The translations under genes were made by a program, and so were the position numbers. The notes below the pieces were generated by a model that did not search any database, was not told the DNA's origin, and worked only from the letters and a program-made list of their open reading frames with translations. A DNA stretch of 64,000 nt from Trueperella pecoris (GTDB lineage Bacteria; Actinomycetota; Actinomycetes; Actinomycetales; Actinomycetaceae): contig NZ_CP053291.1 of NCBI RefSeq assembly GCF_014926385.1, positions 682,001 through 746,000 of the forward strand, written 5' to 3'. This document shows, piece by piece, positions 26,809 through 36,427 of the stretch; the stretch's first letter is position 1, and every line of letters begins with the position of its first letter.

Positions 26809-28221
26809 ATGAGCGGAACATTGGCAGAAAAAGTATGGCGTGACCACATCGTCAAGCGCGGCTACAATGGCGCTCCTGACCTGTTGTATATCGATCTTCA
26901 GCTGTGCCACGAGGTCACGAGCCCGCAGGCCTTCGAGGGCCTACGCGTGGCGGGGCGCCAGGTGCGGCGCCCGGACCTGACGATCGCCACCGAGGATCAC
27001 AACACCCCGACCCTCGACATCGACCTGCCCATCGCCGATCCGACCTCGCGCACGCAGATCGACACGCTGCGAAAGAACGCCGAGGACTTCGGCATCCGCC
27101 TCCACTCGTTGGGCGACGCCGATCAGGGCATCGTCCATGTTGTGGGACCCCAGCTGGGCATCACCCAGCCGGGCATGACGATCGTCTGTGGCGACTCACA
27201 CACTTCCACGCACGGCGCCTTCGGTGCCCTCGCTTTCGGAATCGGGACCTCACAGGTTGAGCATGTGCTCGCCACCCAGACCCTCCCCGTGGCGCCGTTT
27301 AAGACGATGGCCATTAACGTTCGTGGCAAGCTCAAGCCTGGCACCACCGCCAAGGACATCATCTTGGCGATCATCGCCAAGATTGGCACCAATGGGGGAG
27401 CCGGCTACGTGCTCGAATATCGTGGCCAGGCCATTTCCGAGCTGTCGATGGAAGCGCGCATGACGATGTGCAACATGTCCATCGAGGCGGGCGCACGTGC
27501 TGGCATGATCGCCCCCGACGAGACGACGTTTGCCTACCTCAAGGGCCGTCCGCACGCCCCCGAGGGCGAGGACTGGGATGCCGCCGTCGAGTATTGGCGC
27601 ACGCTCGTCTCCGATGAAGACGCCGTGTTCGACGCCGAAGTCGACCTCGACGCCGACGGCCTCGAACCATACGTGACGTGGGGAACCAACCCGGGCCAGG
27701 GCGTTCCGATTTCTGCGACGGTACCCGACCCGGCCGACATGGTCGACGAAACCGAGCGTGCGGCCGCCGAGCGCGCCCTCGAGTACATGGGCCTGTCCGC
27801 AGGAACGCCCATCAGAGATATCAACGTGGACACCGTCTTCATCGGCTCGTGCACCAACGGCCGCATCGAGGACCTTCGCGCCGTCGCCGGCGTCGTGAAG
27901 GGCAAAAAGAAGCACGACGCCGTCCGGGTGCTCGTCGTACCCGGTTCGGCCCGCGTCCGCCTCCAGGCCGAGCAGGAGGGCCTCGATAAGGTCTTCCGCG
28001 ACTTCGGGGCGCAATGGCGAAACGCCGGCTGTTCCATGTGCTTGGGCATGAATCCGGATCAGCTTGAGCCGGGCGAGCGTTCGGCGTCGACCTCAAATCG
28101 AAACTTCGAGGGCCGCCAAGGAAAGGGCGGGCGCACGCACTTGGTCTCTCCGCTTGTGGCGGCTGCGACGGCAATCGCGGGCCACCTGGCAACGCCGGCT
28201 GACCTCACGGAAGGGGAGTAG
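26809..28221 (+). CDS. leuC: 3-isopropylmalate dehydratase, large subunit
   Basis: Aconitase-family [4Fe-4S] enzyme of leucine biosynthesis that forms a heterodimer with LeuD. The 470-aa protein has the cluster cysteines in [14 protein letters not shown] and in [10 protein letters not shown], plus the substrate block [20 protein letters not shown]. The start lies about 40 bases beyond the palindrome of the divergent regulator. leuD follows after 3 bases. Confidence 0.98.
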   Translation: MSGTLAEKVWRDHIVKRGYNGAPDLLYIDLQLCHEVTSPQAFEGLRVAGRQVRRPDLTIATEDHNTPTLDIDLPIADPTSRTQIDTLRKNAEDFGIRLHSLGDADQGIVHVVGPQLGITQPGMTIVCGDSHTSTHGAFGALAFGIGTSQVEHVLATQTLPVAPFKTMAINVRGKLKPGTTAKDIILAIIAKIGTNGGAGYVLEYRGQAISELSMEARMTMCNMSIEAGARAGMIAPDETTFAYLKGRPHAPEGEDWDAAVEYWRTLVSDEDAVFDAEVDLDADGLEPYVTWGTNPGQGVPISATVPDPADMVDETERAAAERALEYMGLSAGTPIRDINVDTVFIGSCTNGRIEDLRAVAGVVKGKKKHDAVRVLVVPGSARVRLQAEQEGLDKVFRDFGAQWRNAGCSMCLGMNPDQLEPGERSASTSNRNFEGRQGKGGRTHLVSPLVAAATAIAGHLATPADLTEGE

Positions 28222-28224
28222 GCA

Positions 28225-28881
28225 ATGGATAAGTTCATCACTCATACGGGCGTCGGAGTACCGTTGCGCCGATCGAATGTGGATACCGATCAGATCATTC
28301 CGGCCGTATTCCTCAAGCGCGTGGCGCGCACCGGCTTTGATGACGCGCTGTTTTATGCGTGGCGTAAGAATCCCGATTTCGTGCTGAATCAGGAGGCTTA
28401 CAAGCGCGGATCGGTCCTCGTCGCCGGCCCAGATTTTGGCGCCGGTTCCTCGCGCGAGCACGCGGTCTGGGCTCTGAAGGACTATGGTTTCAAGGCCGTC
28501 CTTGCGCCCCGATTCGCTGATATCTTCCGGGGCAATGCAGGCAAGCAGGGTCTCGTGGCCGGCGTCGTCGCTCAGGAGGACATTGAACAGCTGTGGAAGA
28601 TCCTCGAGACCGACCCGGGTACCGAGGTGATGGTGGATCTGGACAACCTCCTCGTGAGCGCCGGCGGATTCACGTGTCCTTTCCAGATCGACGACTACAC
28701 GCGCTGGATGCTCATGGAGGGCCTTGACGATATCGGCCTGACCCTGCGCGACGAAGAACTCATCACCGAATTCGAAAAGAATCGCCCCAGCTGGAAGCCT
28801 CGCACGCTCCCCGCCAAGACTGAGCCGAAGTTTGAGGTGGTAGCCGCGCGCCCTGTCGGTGACGACGAGCCGTTGATGTAA
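28225..28881 (+). CDS. leuD: 3-isopropylmalate dehydratase, small subunit
   Basis: Swivel domain partner of LeuC. At 218 aa it is slightly long for LeuD, with an Arg/Pro-rich C-terminal tail ([20 protein letters not shown]). Family blocks are [40 protein letters not shown] and [19 protein letters not shown] is the ribosome-binding site and overlaps the leuC stop. An inverted repeat at 28960-28997 follows. Confidence 0.98.
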   Translation: MDKFITHTGVGVPLRRSNVDTDQIIPAVFLKRVARTGFDDALFYAWRKNPDFVLNQEAYKRGSVLVAGPDFGAGSSREHAVWALKDYGFKAVLAPRFADIFRGNAGKQGLVAGVVAQEDIEQLWKILETDPGTEVMVDLDNLLVSAGGFTCPFQIDDYTRWMLMEGLDDIGLTLRDEELITEFEKNRPSWKPRTLPAKTEPKFEVVAARPVGDDEPLM

Positions 28882-28959
28882 ATCGGGCTTTTCTCAGATG
28901 GGCACCTGTTCACATGCCGTAGCAAAGATAGGAATGTTATTCGTCTGAAGTGTGAGCTA

Positions 28960-28997
28960 TTGGGCCCGACCCGGCAGTGGATACGGGGCGGGCCCAA
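28960..28997. repeat. inverted repeat after leuD, possible terminator
   Basis: TTGGGCCCG-A-CCCG pairs with CGGG-G-CGGGCCCAA (28984-28997), 13 bp with one internal mismatch and a 10-base loop. No T-run follows. It lies in the 223-base gap between leuD and the convergent C69 peptidase gene. Confidence 0.7.
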
Positions 28998-29104
28998 GCT
29001 AGACATCGATGATGTTTGCGATACGCCTACCTAAATCTTGCTACGAGGCCAGTCGACTATCGTGTAGGCCTTCGCTTAGGCAGGTGGCGCCGGTACCCTA
29101 AGAC

Positions 29105-30571
29105 TTAGGCATCATCACTCGAGAACGCGTTGCGCATCTTCATTGAAGCGTCGAAGAGGACCTTGTCAAGCAGATCGTCTGTCTCGCGCTGAAGCATATC
29201 GGCGATCGCCTGGTTGGTCTTTTCCATCAGCTCGCGGGCTCCCAGACTCACTTCACACGTACCGTCCATTCCCAGGTCGGACAACTGAGTATCGGTTTCC
29301 TTAATAAGGACGCGCGCTTGCGTACCAACAGCGAGCTGGTAACGGGCCACGTGTGCACTGCACTCATGGAAATGCGCATCGACGAGCGCCGCGATAATGC
29401 GGTTGTGCCAGTAATGGGCCTCCGTCGTTACGCGCCCCGAGGTGTCGGCAAGGTAGGACGGCGTCGTGCTCACACGCGGATAGAAAGGAACCATCGCGTT
29501 GAACGGCATCGACCCGAACGCCACCCAATGGAGCGGCTCCAGGCCGGGGCGCACGTTAAGCCCGCCCACCGACGTCGTGCGATTGATACCAACCGGACGG
29601 AACTTTCCACGGTGAAGGCCATGGCGTGCATAGGGATCGAATTCCGTGCCCTGATAGTGGTAGGCCATCGCATACTTGACCTCTTCCATCGGAATCTTGT
29701 GCTCGGGCACGCGGCACCACGGAATGTCATCCGACATGGGCGTGTAGTCGGCGTTCGGGCCATCCCACACGGATGAGCGCGGATTGAAATGGCGCTGCAA
29801 CCCCCACGCGCGCGGAGTGTTATAGGTGTGGTCAGAATCCGAGTGCGACCCGAAGGCTAGGCGCGGATTGAAATCCGAACCCAAGGTGAGATCCAGATGG
29901 TTATCCGCGACAAACTCACGCATGTCGGCCGAGCACATAAAATCGCGCTGTTCGCCGAAGGCATCGGCAAAATCGAGAGCGTCGAGCCCGAGCTGGTTCG
30001 GGATAACGGCGTAGCAATCGTCCGGCACGCGGCGCGCCATCCAATGATGCCCGCCGACGGTCTCCAACCACCAGACCTCATCGGCGTCGGCAAATGCGAT
30101 GCCGTTCATTTCGTAGGTGCCATATTCCTCGAGCAGGGAACCGAGGCGGCGCACGCCCTCGCGCGCAGAGTGGATATACGGCAAGACGAGGAGAACGAGG
30201 TCCTCCTCACCGATGCCACCCGGAGTGTCACCCTCGGCGACGACGAGCGGATCGGCGGCCAACACCCGCTCATTAGAGGTCAAGGTCTCGGTCGCCGACA
30301 TCGCGATGCCCGCGGCATTGATTCCAGCGTTCGGCCATACCCCCTTGTGCTGGACAGCATCCGGCATACATGTGTAAGACATCGGATCGTCCGGAAGCGT
30401 GACGGAGACCCGGGACTGTGTCGAGGTGTAGGTACGCGGCTGATCCTCCGGCGTGACGACGACGAACTGCTTGGCCTCAAAATTGCCCGAACCGGAATCG
30501 TCCGTGCGGGCGATCATCGTAGAACCGTCGTTGGAGGCCTTCTTACCGACAAGAATGGTGGTGCAACCCAT
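29105..30571 (-). CDS. pepD: C69-family dipeptidase (PepD type)
   Basis: 488-aa N-terminal-nucleophile cysteine peptidase that cleaves dipeptides. The catalytic Cys3 lies at the extreme N-terminus (MGCTTILVGKKAS), exposed by Met or short propeptide removal. Family blocks follow: DGSTMIARTDDSGSG, NAGINAAGIAMSATET and WWLETVGGHHWMARRVPDDC. AAAGGAAAG precedes the ATG. No signal peptide, so probably cytoplasmic. Convergent with leuD. Confidence 0.9.
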   Translation of the reverse strand: MGCTTILVGKKASNDGSTMIARTDDSGSGNFEAKQFVVVTPEDQPRTYTSTQSRVSVTLPDDPMSYTCMPDAVQHKGVWPNAGINAAGIAMSATETLTSNERVLAADPLVVAEGDTPGGIGEEDLVLLVLPYIHSAREGVRRLGSLLEEYGTYEMNGIAFADADEVWWLETVGGHHWMARRVPDDCYAVIPNQLGLDALDFADAFGEQRDFMCSADMREFVADNHLDLTLGSDFNPRLAFGSHSDSDHTYNTPRAWGLQRHFNPRSSVWDGPNADYTPMSDDIPWCRVPEHKIPMEEVKYAMAYHYQGTEFDPYARHGLHRGKFRPVGINRTTSVGGLNVRPGLEPLHWVAFGSMPFNAMVPFYPRVSTTPSYLADTSGRVTTEAHYWHNRIIAALVDAHFHECSAHVARYQLAVGTQARVLIKETDTQLSDLGMDGTCEVSLGARELMEKTNQAIADMLQRETDDLLDKVLFDASMKMRNAFSSDDA

Positions 30572-30660
30572 GAATCCTACTTTCCTTTCACCGTCGAGTA
30601 CACCGTGATTCTATCCCCGCGGGCGTGAGCCGTGGGGTGCCCGGCGAAAGCAGGTGGAAT

Positions 30661-31260
30661 CTAGGCGAGATCCCCAAAGCGCTTGTCCCCGAGGAAAGCG
30701 GGCGGGATGAGGTCCTGGCCGCGAGTGTGGGCAAGAATGCGAGGATCAATCGGGACGCCTCGACGCAACACGGAAAAACTCCCGTTGGGCTCGAGGACGA
30801 CCGCCGCGACTTCGTCGTCGTTACGCACGCCAGCCTGACGCAGTGCCATCCACAGTTCATCTTGCGAGACGTGGGCCTCGCGCAGGGCCTCAGTGAAAAT
30901 CGTGGTCCCGGCCATGACCAAGATCGGGGGATTGTTGATGATTGAGTTGCCGCGCGGGTGCAACCGAAGGAAGCCCAACACGGCACGTACGCTAAAGAGG
31001 GTCAGGAGGGCGACGACGCCGCCGGCCAGAGTGGGCGTGTGGCCCAAGGTTGCACGCCCGGCGATGGCGCCGATGATAATGATCGCCGCCATGTCATAGG
31101 TAGAAAGGCGCGCACTGACTCGCTGCCCGAGCACGCGCAGGAGCACGAGCAAGAACGTATACATAGCGATCGTGCCCACGACGATTGCAAGCGCTTGAAA
31201 GCCGGTGATTCCAAGCAGTTCACCAAAGGTCAGTGCGTTGATTTCCTTCACAATCACCAT
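30661..31260 (-). CDS. YetF/DUF421 family membrane protein
   Basis: 199 aa. An N-terminal part with three helices (ALAIVVGTIAMYTFLLVLLR, YDMAAIIIIGAIAGRATLG, LAGGVVALLTLFSVRAVLGF) is followed by a cytosolic alpha/beta domain (VSQDELWMALRQAGVRNDDE and AVVLEPNGSFSVL). This is the DUF421/YetF layout. The function is unknown; some members support germinant receptors in spore formers, which is irrelevant here. Divergent from murA with a 105-base gap. Confidence 0.88.
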   Translation of the reverse strand: MVIVKEINALTFGELLGITGFQALAIVVGTIAMYTFLLVLLRVLGQRVSARLSTYDMAAIIIIGAIAGRATLGHTPTLAGGVVALLTLFSVRAVLGFLRLHPRGNSIINNPPILVMAGTTIFTEALREAHVSQDELWMALRQAGVRNDDEVAAVVLEPNGSFSVLRRGVPIDPRILAHTRGQDLIPPAFLGDKRFGDLA

Positions 31261-31365
31261 CTTTGCATCTTCGAAGGCGCTGTTAACGACGACGCGGCGC
31301 CGCCTAGCTCACAAGAAATGTGGCCGCAAGTGGCTAAGATGGCAGAACCGACAGGAAGGACAGTC

Positions 31366-32685
31366 ATGGGTGGAGTGTTGACGGTGCGCGGTGGGCGCCC
31401 TCTCAACGGCGAAATTCGCGTGCGTGGAGCTAAAAACCTCGTGTCGAAAGCGATGGTCGCGGCATTATTGACGGAGGAAACCTCCGTTCTTCGTAACGTG
31501 CCACTGATCCGTGACGTCGACGTCGTCTCAGAACTCCTGCGCCTGCACGGCGCAGAGGTTGACTACAACCAAGACGAGGGCATCCTGACGATCACCCCGG
31601 GTGCCGTGCATCTTCCCGATCCGGCAAAGGTGGATGCGCTCGCGGGCTCGTCCCGTATCCCGATTCTCTTCTGTGGCCCGTTACTCCACCGCCTCGGCGA
31701 GGCCTTCATCCCCGACCTCGGCGGCTGCCACATTGGTGATCGGCCCGTGGATTTCCACCTTCAGGTGTTGGAAGACTTCGGGGCAGTGCGCGACGCCCAG
31801 GAACTGGGGCTTCACCTGACCGCACCCACCGGACTCAAAGCAAAGAAGGTTCACCTGCCTTACCCGTCGGTGGGAGCCACCGAGCAGACCCTCCTCGCTG
31901 CTGTGCGCGCCAAGGGAATCACCGAACTTCGCGGGGCCGCCGTCGAGCCAGAGATCATGGACCTCATCGCCATCCTCCAAAAGATGGGTGCTCTCATCAC
32001 GGTGGACACTGATCGGACCATCCACATCGAAGGCGTGGAGCGCCTCCACGGATATGTTCACACCGCCCTGCCGGACCGTATTGAGGCCGGTTCATGGGCC
32101 TGCGCTGCACTCGCGACCGGTGGAGACATCACGGTGCTAGGCGCCGAACAAGAATCGATGATGAACTTCCTCAACGTCTTGCGCAAGGTGGGCGGCAAGT
32201 TCGATGTGCGCGACGACGGCATCCGCTTCTGGCACCCGGGTGAACCGCTGACGGGCATGCCGATCGAGACCGACGTCCATCCCGGTTTCATGACCGACTG
32301 GCAACAGCCCATGGTCGTGGCGTTGACGCAGGCTGATGGCGTCTCGATCGTGCACGAAACCGTGTACGAAAACCGCTTCGGCTTCACGAAGGCGCTCAAC
32401 CAGATGGGTGCCAAGATCCAGGTGTATCGGGAGTGTCTCGGCTCCAAGAGGTGCCGCTTCGGTCAGGAGAACTACTACCACTCGGCCGTCATCCAGGGCC
32501 CGACCAAGCTCCGCGCCGCCGACATCGAGGTTCCGGATCTGCGAGGCGGATTTTCGCATCTAATCGCCGCGCTCGCGGCCGAGGGTGAATCACACGTGGC
32601 CGGCATCGACATCATTAACCGTGGCTATGAACACTTCATGCGCAAGCTTGCCGCGGTTGGGGCCGACGTCCAGCGCATGGACTAA
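31366..32685 (+). CDS. murA: UDP-N-acetylglucosamine 1-carboxyvinyltransferase
   Basis: First committed step of peptidoglycan synthesis, transferring enolpyruvate from PEP. 439 aa from the chosen ATG, which has GGAAGGA 5 bases upstream; ATG 31339 lies inside a -10-like TAAGAT and was rejected. The two-fold inside-out alpha/beta barrel sequence is complete. The active-site Cys121 is present in LGGCHIGDRPVDFH, so the fosfomycin target residue is retained, unlike in M. tuberculosis where it is Asp. Confidence 0.96.
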   Translation: MGGVLTVRGGRPLNGEIRVRGAKNLVSKAMVAALLTEETSVLRNVPLIRDVDVVSELLRLHGAEVDYNQDEGILTITPGAVHLPDPAKVDALAGSSRIPILFCGPLLHRLGEAFIPDLGGCHIGDRPVDFHLQVLEDFGAVRDAQELGLHLTAPTGLKAKKVHLPYPSVGATEQTLLAAVRAKGITELRGAAVEPEIMDLIAILQKMGALITVDTDRTIHIEGVERLHGYVHTALPDRIEAGSWACAALATGGDITVLGAEQESMMNFLNVLRKVGGKFDVRDDGIRFWHPGEPLTGMPIETDVHPGFMTDWQQPMVVALTQADGVSIVHETVYENRFGFTKALNQMGAKIQVYRECLGSKRCRFGQENYYHSAVIQGPTKLRAADIEVPDLRGGFSHLIAALAAEGESHVAGIDIINRGYEHFMRKLAAVGADVQRMD

Positions 32686-32752
32686 CCTCGAGGCGCCGTC
32701 TCAGCCTGTCGCGCGAGCGGCCCGGACGGCGTCGTACAGTGCGGCCGTGGAG

Positions 32753-33400
32753 CTAATCGGCCTGCTTGAAGGAGACTTTGAGGACGGCCTCGCTGCCCTC
32801 GGCAGTGGGGCGGGTGCTCGTCTCAATGCGATAGGGGACGCGGGCGAGCCCGCCAATCGCGAGGGAATGTTGCCCCTCGAAGGGAGCCGACACCTTGATG
32901 CGGGTGACGCCAGGCGTCTTGGTGTCGGAGAGGGTGAACGCGCTTACATCGACTTCTTGCCCCTCCGGGTAGCGAATGCCGTTGACCCAGATTTGCAAAA
33001 CGTTGTCGGAATGGACGTCGATGGGGAAGCCCGAACCGTCTTCGTAGGCCCTGTCCGCCCAGCCATCCGTGTACCAGTTCATTTCCCCGGCCCCGTCCCA
33101 GCTGTAGATGACGGCGATGCTGTCCTTTTCGTATTCCACGGCATAGGGAAGGGCTTGCGCGCTCATGGCCGGCCAGCCCGCAGATTGCGAGGGCTGATCG
33201 GCGGCGGTATAGGCCCGATCCTCGGCCGGGAGGGTTTGCGCGGTGGGCATCGGCGTGTCGGTGGTGGCCGGAGCCGTCGGTGCGGCTGTGATCGTGGTCA
33301 TGGGCGTGGCCACCGGCGTCGACTCCGTCTGGGCGGTGGGTAAGTTTGTGCAGGCGGCGAGCGGGAGAAGCGCGGCCATCGCAATAAAGTGGCGTTTCAT
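32753..33400 (-). CDS. secreted lipoprotein with AMIN-like domain
   Basis: 215 aa. The lipoprotein signal peptide has lipobox LAAC (MAALLPLAACTN). A Thr/Pro-rich linker of about 50 residues spans the wall. The C-terminal domain (AVIYSWDGAGEMNWYTDGWAD to VTRIKVSAPFEGQHSLAIGG) resembles the AMIN-like domain found in actinobacterial lipoproteins, which is thought to bind wall polymers. GGGAGGGA precedes the ATG by 2-3 bases. Convergent with murA, divergent from ddl. Confidence 0.75.
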   Translation of the reverse strand: MKRHFIAMAALLPLAACTNLPTAQTESTPVATPMTTITAAPTAPATTDTPMPTAQTLPAEDRAYTAADQPSQSAGWPAMSAQALPYAVEYEKDSIAVIYSWDGAGEMNWYTDGWADRAYEDGSGFPIDVHSDNVLQIWVNGIRYPEGQEVDVSAFTLSDTKTPGVTRIKVSAPFEGQHSLAIGGLARVPYRIETSTRPTAEGSEAVLKVSFKQAD

Positions 33401-33481
33401 GGTCCCTCCCTGGCTGAAGTGTTGCTTACCAGACTAACGCGCATCACACGCATGCGGGAGCAGCTCAGGTAATCTGAATGG

Positions 33482-34591
33482 GTGAAAAAGATTCGCATTG
33501 CCTTGATTTATGGCGGAGTATCCGGCGAGCATCCCATTTCGTGCGCGACAGCTGGAGCGATCATGCGGGCGCTGGATCCGCAGCGTTACGACGTGATCAG
33601 TATTGGTATTCGCCGTGACGGGACGTGGGTTCCGGGCGAAAGCGATCCGTCCAAGCTTGATCTCTCCCAGGGCTTGACGGAGGTCGCCCCGTCCGATCGT
33701 CGGATCGTGATCCCGCCGGGCGCCGGCGACCAGCCCCTCCTTGAGTTCTCGGACGACGGCGAGCAGGCGCGTTCTCTGGGCCCCGTCGACGTGGCGTTCC
33801 CGGTCTTGCACGGGCCGTTCGGCGAGGACGGGACGGTCCAGGGTCTGCTGGAGATGGCGGGAATCCCCTACGTGGGTTGCGGCGTGTTCTCTTCTGCCGC
33901 TGGCATGGATAAGGACTTCATGAAGAAAGTCCTCATCATGGCGGGCATCCCTGTCGGGCCCTACGTGGCGGTGACTGCTCGGCGCTGGCGCACCCATCGA
34001 GACGAGGTGTTGGCCGACGTGAGCACCTTGAGTTTCCCGCTGTACATTAAGCCGGCTCGCGCCGGTTCGTCGCTCGGCATTTCGAAGGTGACGAGCCTGG
34101 ATGACGTGCCCAGCGCTGTCGAGGCCGCTCACGCCTACGACCCGAAGGTTGTCATCGAGCAGGGGATCGCGGGGCGCGAGGTGGAATGCGCGGTGTTAGG
34201 CGGGCACGGCGATCAGCCCAGCCGAGCCTCGGTTCTCGGTGAGGTGCTGCTTGAAGCGCCCGAGGGCGGCTTCTACGATTTTGATTCGAAGTACATCAGC
34301 ACCGATGGGCTGACAATGTCGATTCCCGCTCAGCTGGACGAGGCGACGACCCAGCGCGTGCGAGAACTTGCCGTGCAGACCTTCGACGCTTTCGAATGCG
34401 AGGGATTGACGCGCGTAGATTTCTTCGTGCCGGAAGAGGGTGAGCCGATCGTCAACGAGATCAACACGATGCCAGGGTTTACGCCCTTTTCCATGTACCC
34501 CGCGTTGTGGGGCGAGGCGGGCGTGTCCTACGGAGAGCTCGTGGATGAGCTCGTCAATCTTGCGCTGGAGCGCCCGCGGGGCCTGCGATAA
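33482..34591 (+). CDS. ddl: D-alanine--D-alanine ligase
   Basis: ATP-grasp ligase that makes the D-Ala-D-Ala dipeptide for cell-wall precursors. 369 aa. Seen: YGGVSGEHPISCATAGAIMR, HGPFGEDGTVQGLLEMAGIP, KPARAGSSLGISKV, and the metal-binding EINTMPGFTPFSMYP. The Tyr/Phe selecting D-Ala over D-lactate lies in the omega loop (EGGFYDFDSKY), so the Tyr-type D-Ala form is likely. GTG start 6 nt behind TAATCT (33470-33475), leaderless. Confidence 0.96.
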   Translation: MKKIRIALIYGGVSGEHPISCATAGAIMRALDPQRYDVISIGIRRDGTWVPGESDPSKLDLSQGLTEVAPSDRRIVIPPGAGDQPLLEFSDDGEQARSLGPVDVAFPVLHGPFGEDGTVQGLLEMAGIPYVGCGVFSSAAGMDKDFMKKVLIMAGIPVGPYVAVTARRWRTHRDEVLADVSTLSFPLYIKPARAGSSLGISKVTSLDDVPSAVEAAHAYDPKVVIEQGIAGREVECAVLGGHGDQPSRASVLGEVLLEAPEGGFYDFDSKYISTDGLTMSIPAQLDEATTQRVRELAVQTFDAFECEGLTRVDFFVPEEGEPIVNEINTMPGFTPFSMYPALWGEAGVSYGELVDELVNLALERPRGLR

Positions 34592-34614
34592 CGCGGATCT
34601 GAGCTAGCAACGTG

Positions 34615-34658
34615 AACGACGCCGTCAGCTTGGGTGATACCCGGGCGACGGCGTCGTT
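34615..34658 (+). terminator. long-stem hairpin after ddl
   Basis: AACGACGCCGTC (34615-34626) pairs perfectly with GACGGCGTCGTT (34647-34658), loop 20 bases. It ends in GTTGTG rather than a T-run, so its strength as terminator is uncertain. Confidence 0.6.
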
Positions 34659-34683
34659 GTGATTCACCACACTCGTAAGATAG

Positions 34684-34712
34684 TTGAATATTGAACTAAA
34701 CTTCCGTATGCT
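34684..34712 (+). promoter_or_regulatory. sigma-70-like promoter of the FMN reductase gene
   Basis: TTGAAT (34684-34689), 17-bp spacer, TATGCT (34707-34712). The expected start at about 34719 leaves a 43-base leader with GAAAGG ahead of the ATG at 34762. Confidence 0.75.
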
Positions 34713-34761
34713 GATAAGAGAACGCGAACAAACGCGCACTACTCGCTCGAAAGGCACCAAG

Positions 34762-35304
34762 ATGAAGATCGTTTACCTTGTCGGCTCCATCTCGAAGGAC
34801 TCCATAAACCGCAAGCTGGCTGAGGCCCTCGTGGAACTTGCGCCCGAAGGCGTTGAGATGGTCGAGGCAGAGATCAAGAACCTGCCCATGTACAACCGTG
34901 ACCTCGACGGCAGCTACCCCGAGGTCGCCACCGAGTTCAAGAAGCTCGTCGCATCTGCCGACGGCGTCCTGCTGATTACCCCCGAGCACAACCGAACCTT
35001 CTCCGCTCCCTTGCACAACGCCATCGAGTGGACCTCGCGCCCGTACGGACAGTGGGACCTGGCCGGCAAGCCCGTTGCCACCATCGGCACCTCCGCCTCC
35101 GGCATCGGCACGGCTGCCGCCCAGCAGCACCTGCGGAGCACTCTTCTGTTTGTTTCCCCCAAGATTATGGGCCAGCCTGAGGCCTACATTGACGCGCGTC
35201 TGACCGGCATCATGGAGGATGGCGCTGTGACCAACGAGGCCTCGCGCCAGGTCCTGGCCGACTTCATCGGAGCCTTCGCGCAGTTCGTTGAGGCGAATAA
35301 GTAA
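34762..35304 (+). CDS. NADPH-dependent FMN reductase family flavoprotein
   Basis: 180-aa flavodoxin-like protein. Seen: N-terminal KIVYLVGSISKDSINRKLAE phosphate loop, the LLITPEHNRTFSAPLHNAIEW motif (family PEYNxSxxxxLKNAIDW) and KPVATIGTSASGIGTAAAQQ. Such proteins reduce FMN, quinones, azo dyes or chromate with NAD(P)H. Substrate not inferable. ATG at 34762 was chosen because of the GAAAGG site and because the frame upstream passes through the promoter. Confidence 0.88.
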   Translation: MKIVYLVGSISKDSINRKLAEALVELAPEGVEMVEAEIKNLPMYNRDLDGSYPEVATEFKKLVASADGVLLITPEHNRTFSAPLHNAIEWTSRPYGQWDLAGKPVATIGTSASGIGTAAAQQHLRSTLLFVSPKIMGQPEAYIDARLTGIMEDGAVTNEASRQVLADFIGAFAQFVEANK

Positions 35305-35364
35305 ACGTCCGGCGCTTGTGAAGCGCGGGTCCTCGATGGATTCTGATCTGGCATGATAGTGAGC

Positions 35365-36330
35365 ATGCGAATTTCGGAAACCACCGAGGACCTTTTACTT
35401 TCCCGCTTCTTGCCGCTCCTTCCCACGGGGGAGGCCGCGATCGTCCCGACGGGCGACGACGCCGCCGTCCTTTCCCTGGCTGGCGACGCAGTTGTCTCCA
35501 CCGACATGCTCATCGAGGGGCGGCACTTTCGCCGTGACTGGTCCACGGGCGCCGACGTCGGCTTCCGGGCGGCCATGCAGAACCTTGCCGACGCCGTCGC
35601 CATGGGTGCCAATCCACGATCGCTCGTCGTCTCGCTTGGCCTTCCAAGCGACCTTGACGTGGAATGGGTTAGCGAGTTCGCCACCGGGCTCGCCCAGGCG
35701 TGTGAGCCCGGTGGCGTGGGGGTCGACGGGGGAGACCTCGTCTCCTCGAACGAGATAGCCATCAGCGTCACTGTCATTGGCGATATGGAGGGGCGCTCGC
35801 CTCTTCGCCGCGCAACAGCCGACATCGGCGACCGCATCATCCACGCCGGCAACCTCGGTCACGGCGCCGCCGGACTGGCGCTCCTCGAGGCCGGGGCGGT
35901 GATCGACGACGCTGTCGCCGGACTCGTCGACGACTTCAAGCGCCCCAAACCACCACTTCGGGAGGCCCTCGCTGCCGCCCGCGCGGGCGGCATACGAGCG
36001 ATGATGGACGTCTCCGACGGTCTCGTCCGCGACGCGCGGCGAATGGCTAAGGCATCAGGCGTGTGGCTCGACTTCAATGCCAAGATGCTCGAATCGAAAA
36101 TGGGTGCGCTCGGGCGGGCTGCTGGCCGTCTGCGTGCCGACCGGCGCGAATGGCTCCTCACCGGCGGGGAGGACCACGGCTTCCTCGCGACGATTCGGCC
36201 TGACGCCGTCATCCCCGCAGGTTTTATGGAGATCGGCGAGGTCATGGGCCCGTCCCTCGGCGGCCGAGTGACGATCGAACAACGCGAGATTGCGGGCTTA
36301 GGCGGTTGGGACCACTTCGGCGCCCGGTAG
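35365..36330 (+). CDS. thiL: thiamine-monophosphate kinase
   Basis: Last step of thiamine diphosphate synthesis: phosphorylates TMP with ATP. 321 aa with PurM-like halves: TGDDAAVLSLAGDAVVSTDM (Mg-binding), LADAVAMGANPRSLVVSLGL, MDVSDGLVRDARRMAKASG and LTGGEDHGFLATI. ATG at 35365 is preferred over 35353 because CATGAT lies 7 nt ahead. No other thi genes are nearby. Confidence 0.94.
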   Translation: MRISETTEDLLLSRFLPLLPTGEAAIVPTGDDAAVLSLAGDAVVSTDMLIEGRHFRRDWSTGADVGFRAAMQNLADAVAMGANPRSLVVSLGLPSDLDVEWVSEFATGLAQACEPGGVGVDGGDLVSSNEIAISVTVIGDMEGRSPLRRATADIGDRIIHAGNLGHGAAGLALLEAGAVIDDAVAGLVDDFKRPKPPLREALAAARAGGIRAMMDVSDGLVRDARRMAKASGVWLDFNAKMLESKMGALGRAAGRLRADRREWLLTGGEDHGFLATIRPDAVIPAGFMEIGEVMGPSLGGRVTIEQREIAGLGGWDHFGAR

Positions 36331-36427
36331 GTGCGCCGTGGGCCGGTGTACGGCTGGGGCGCGCGGGGCGCTGATGGCCGGGTTGGCCAGCGGTTGTGTT
36401 GGTGACCCGGCTGGTCTGCGCGTGGCA

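Noticed and set aside
31339-31365. upstream ATG of murA
   Set aside because: It overlaps a -10-like TAAGAT and has no ribosome-binding site, whereas ATG 31366 has GGAAGGA at the right distance.
32585-33343. plus-strand frame after murA
   Set aside because: It overlaps the lipoprotein gene on the other strand, which has a signal peptide and a ribosome-binding site; the frame has neither.
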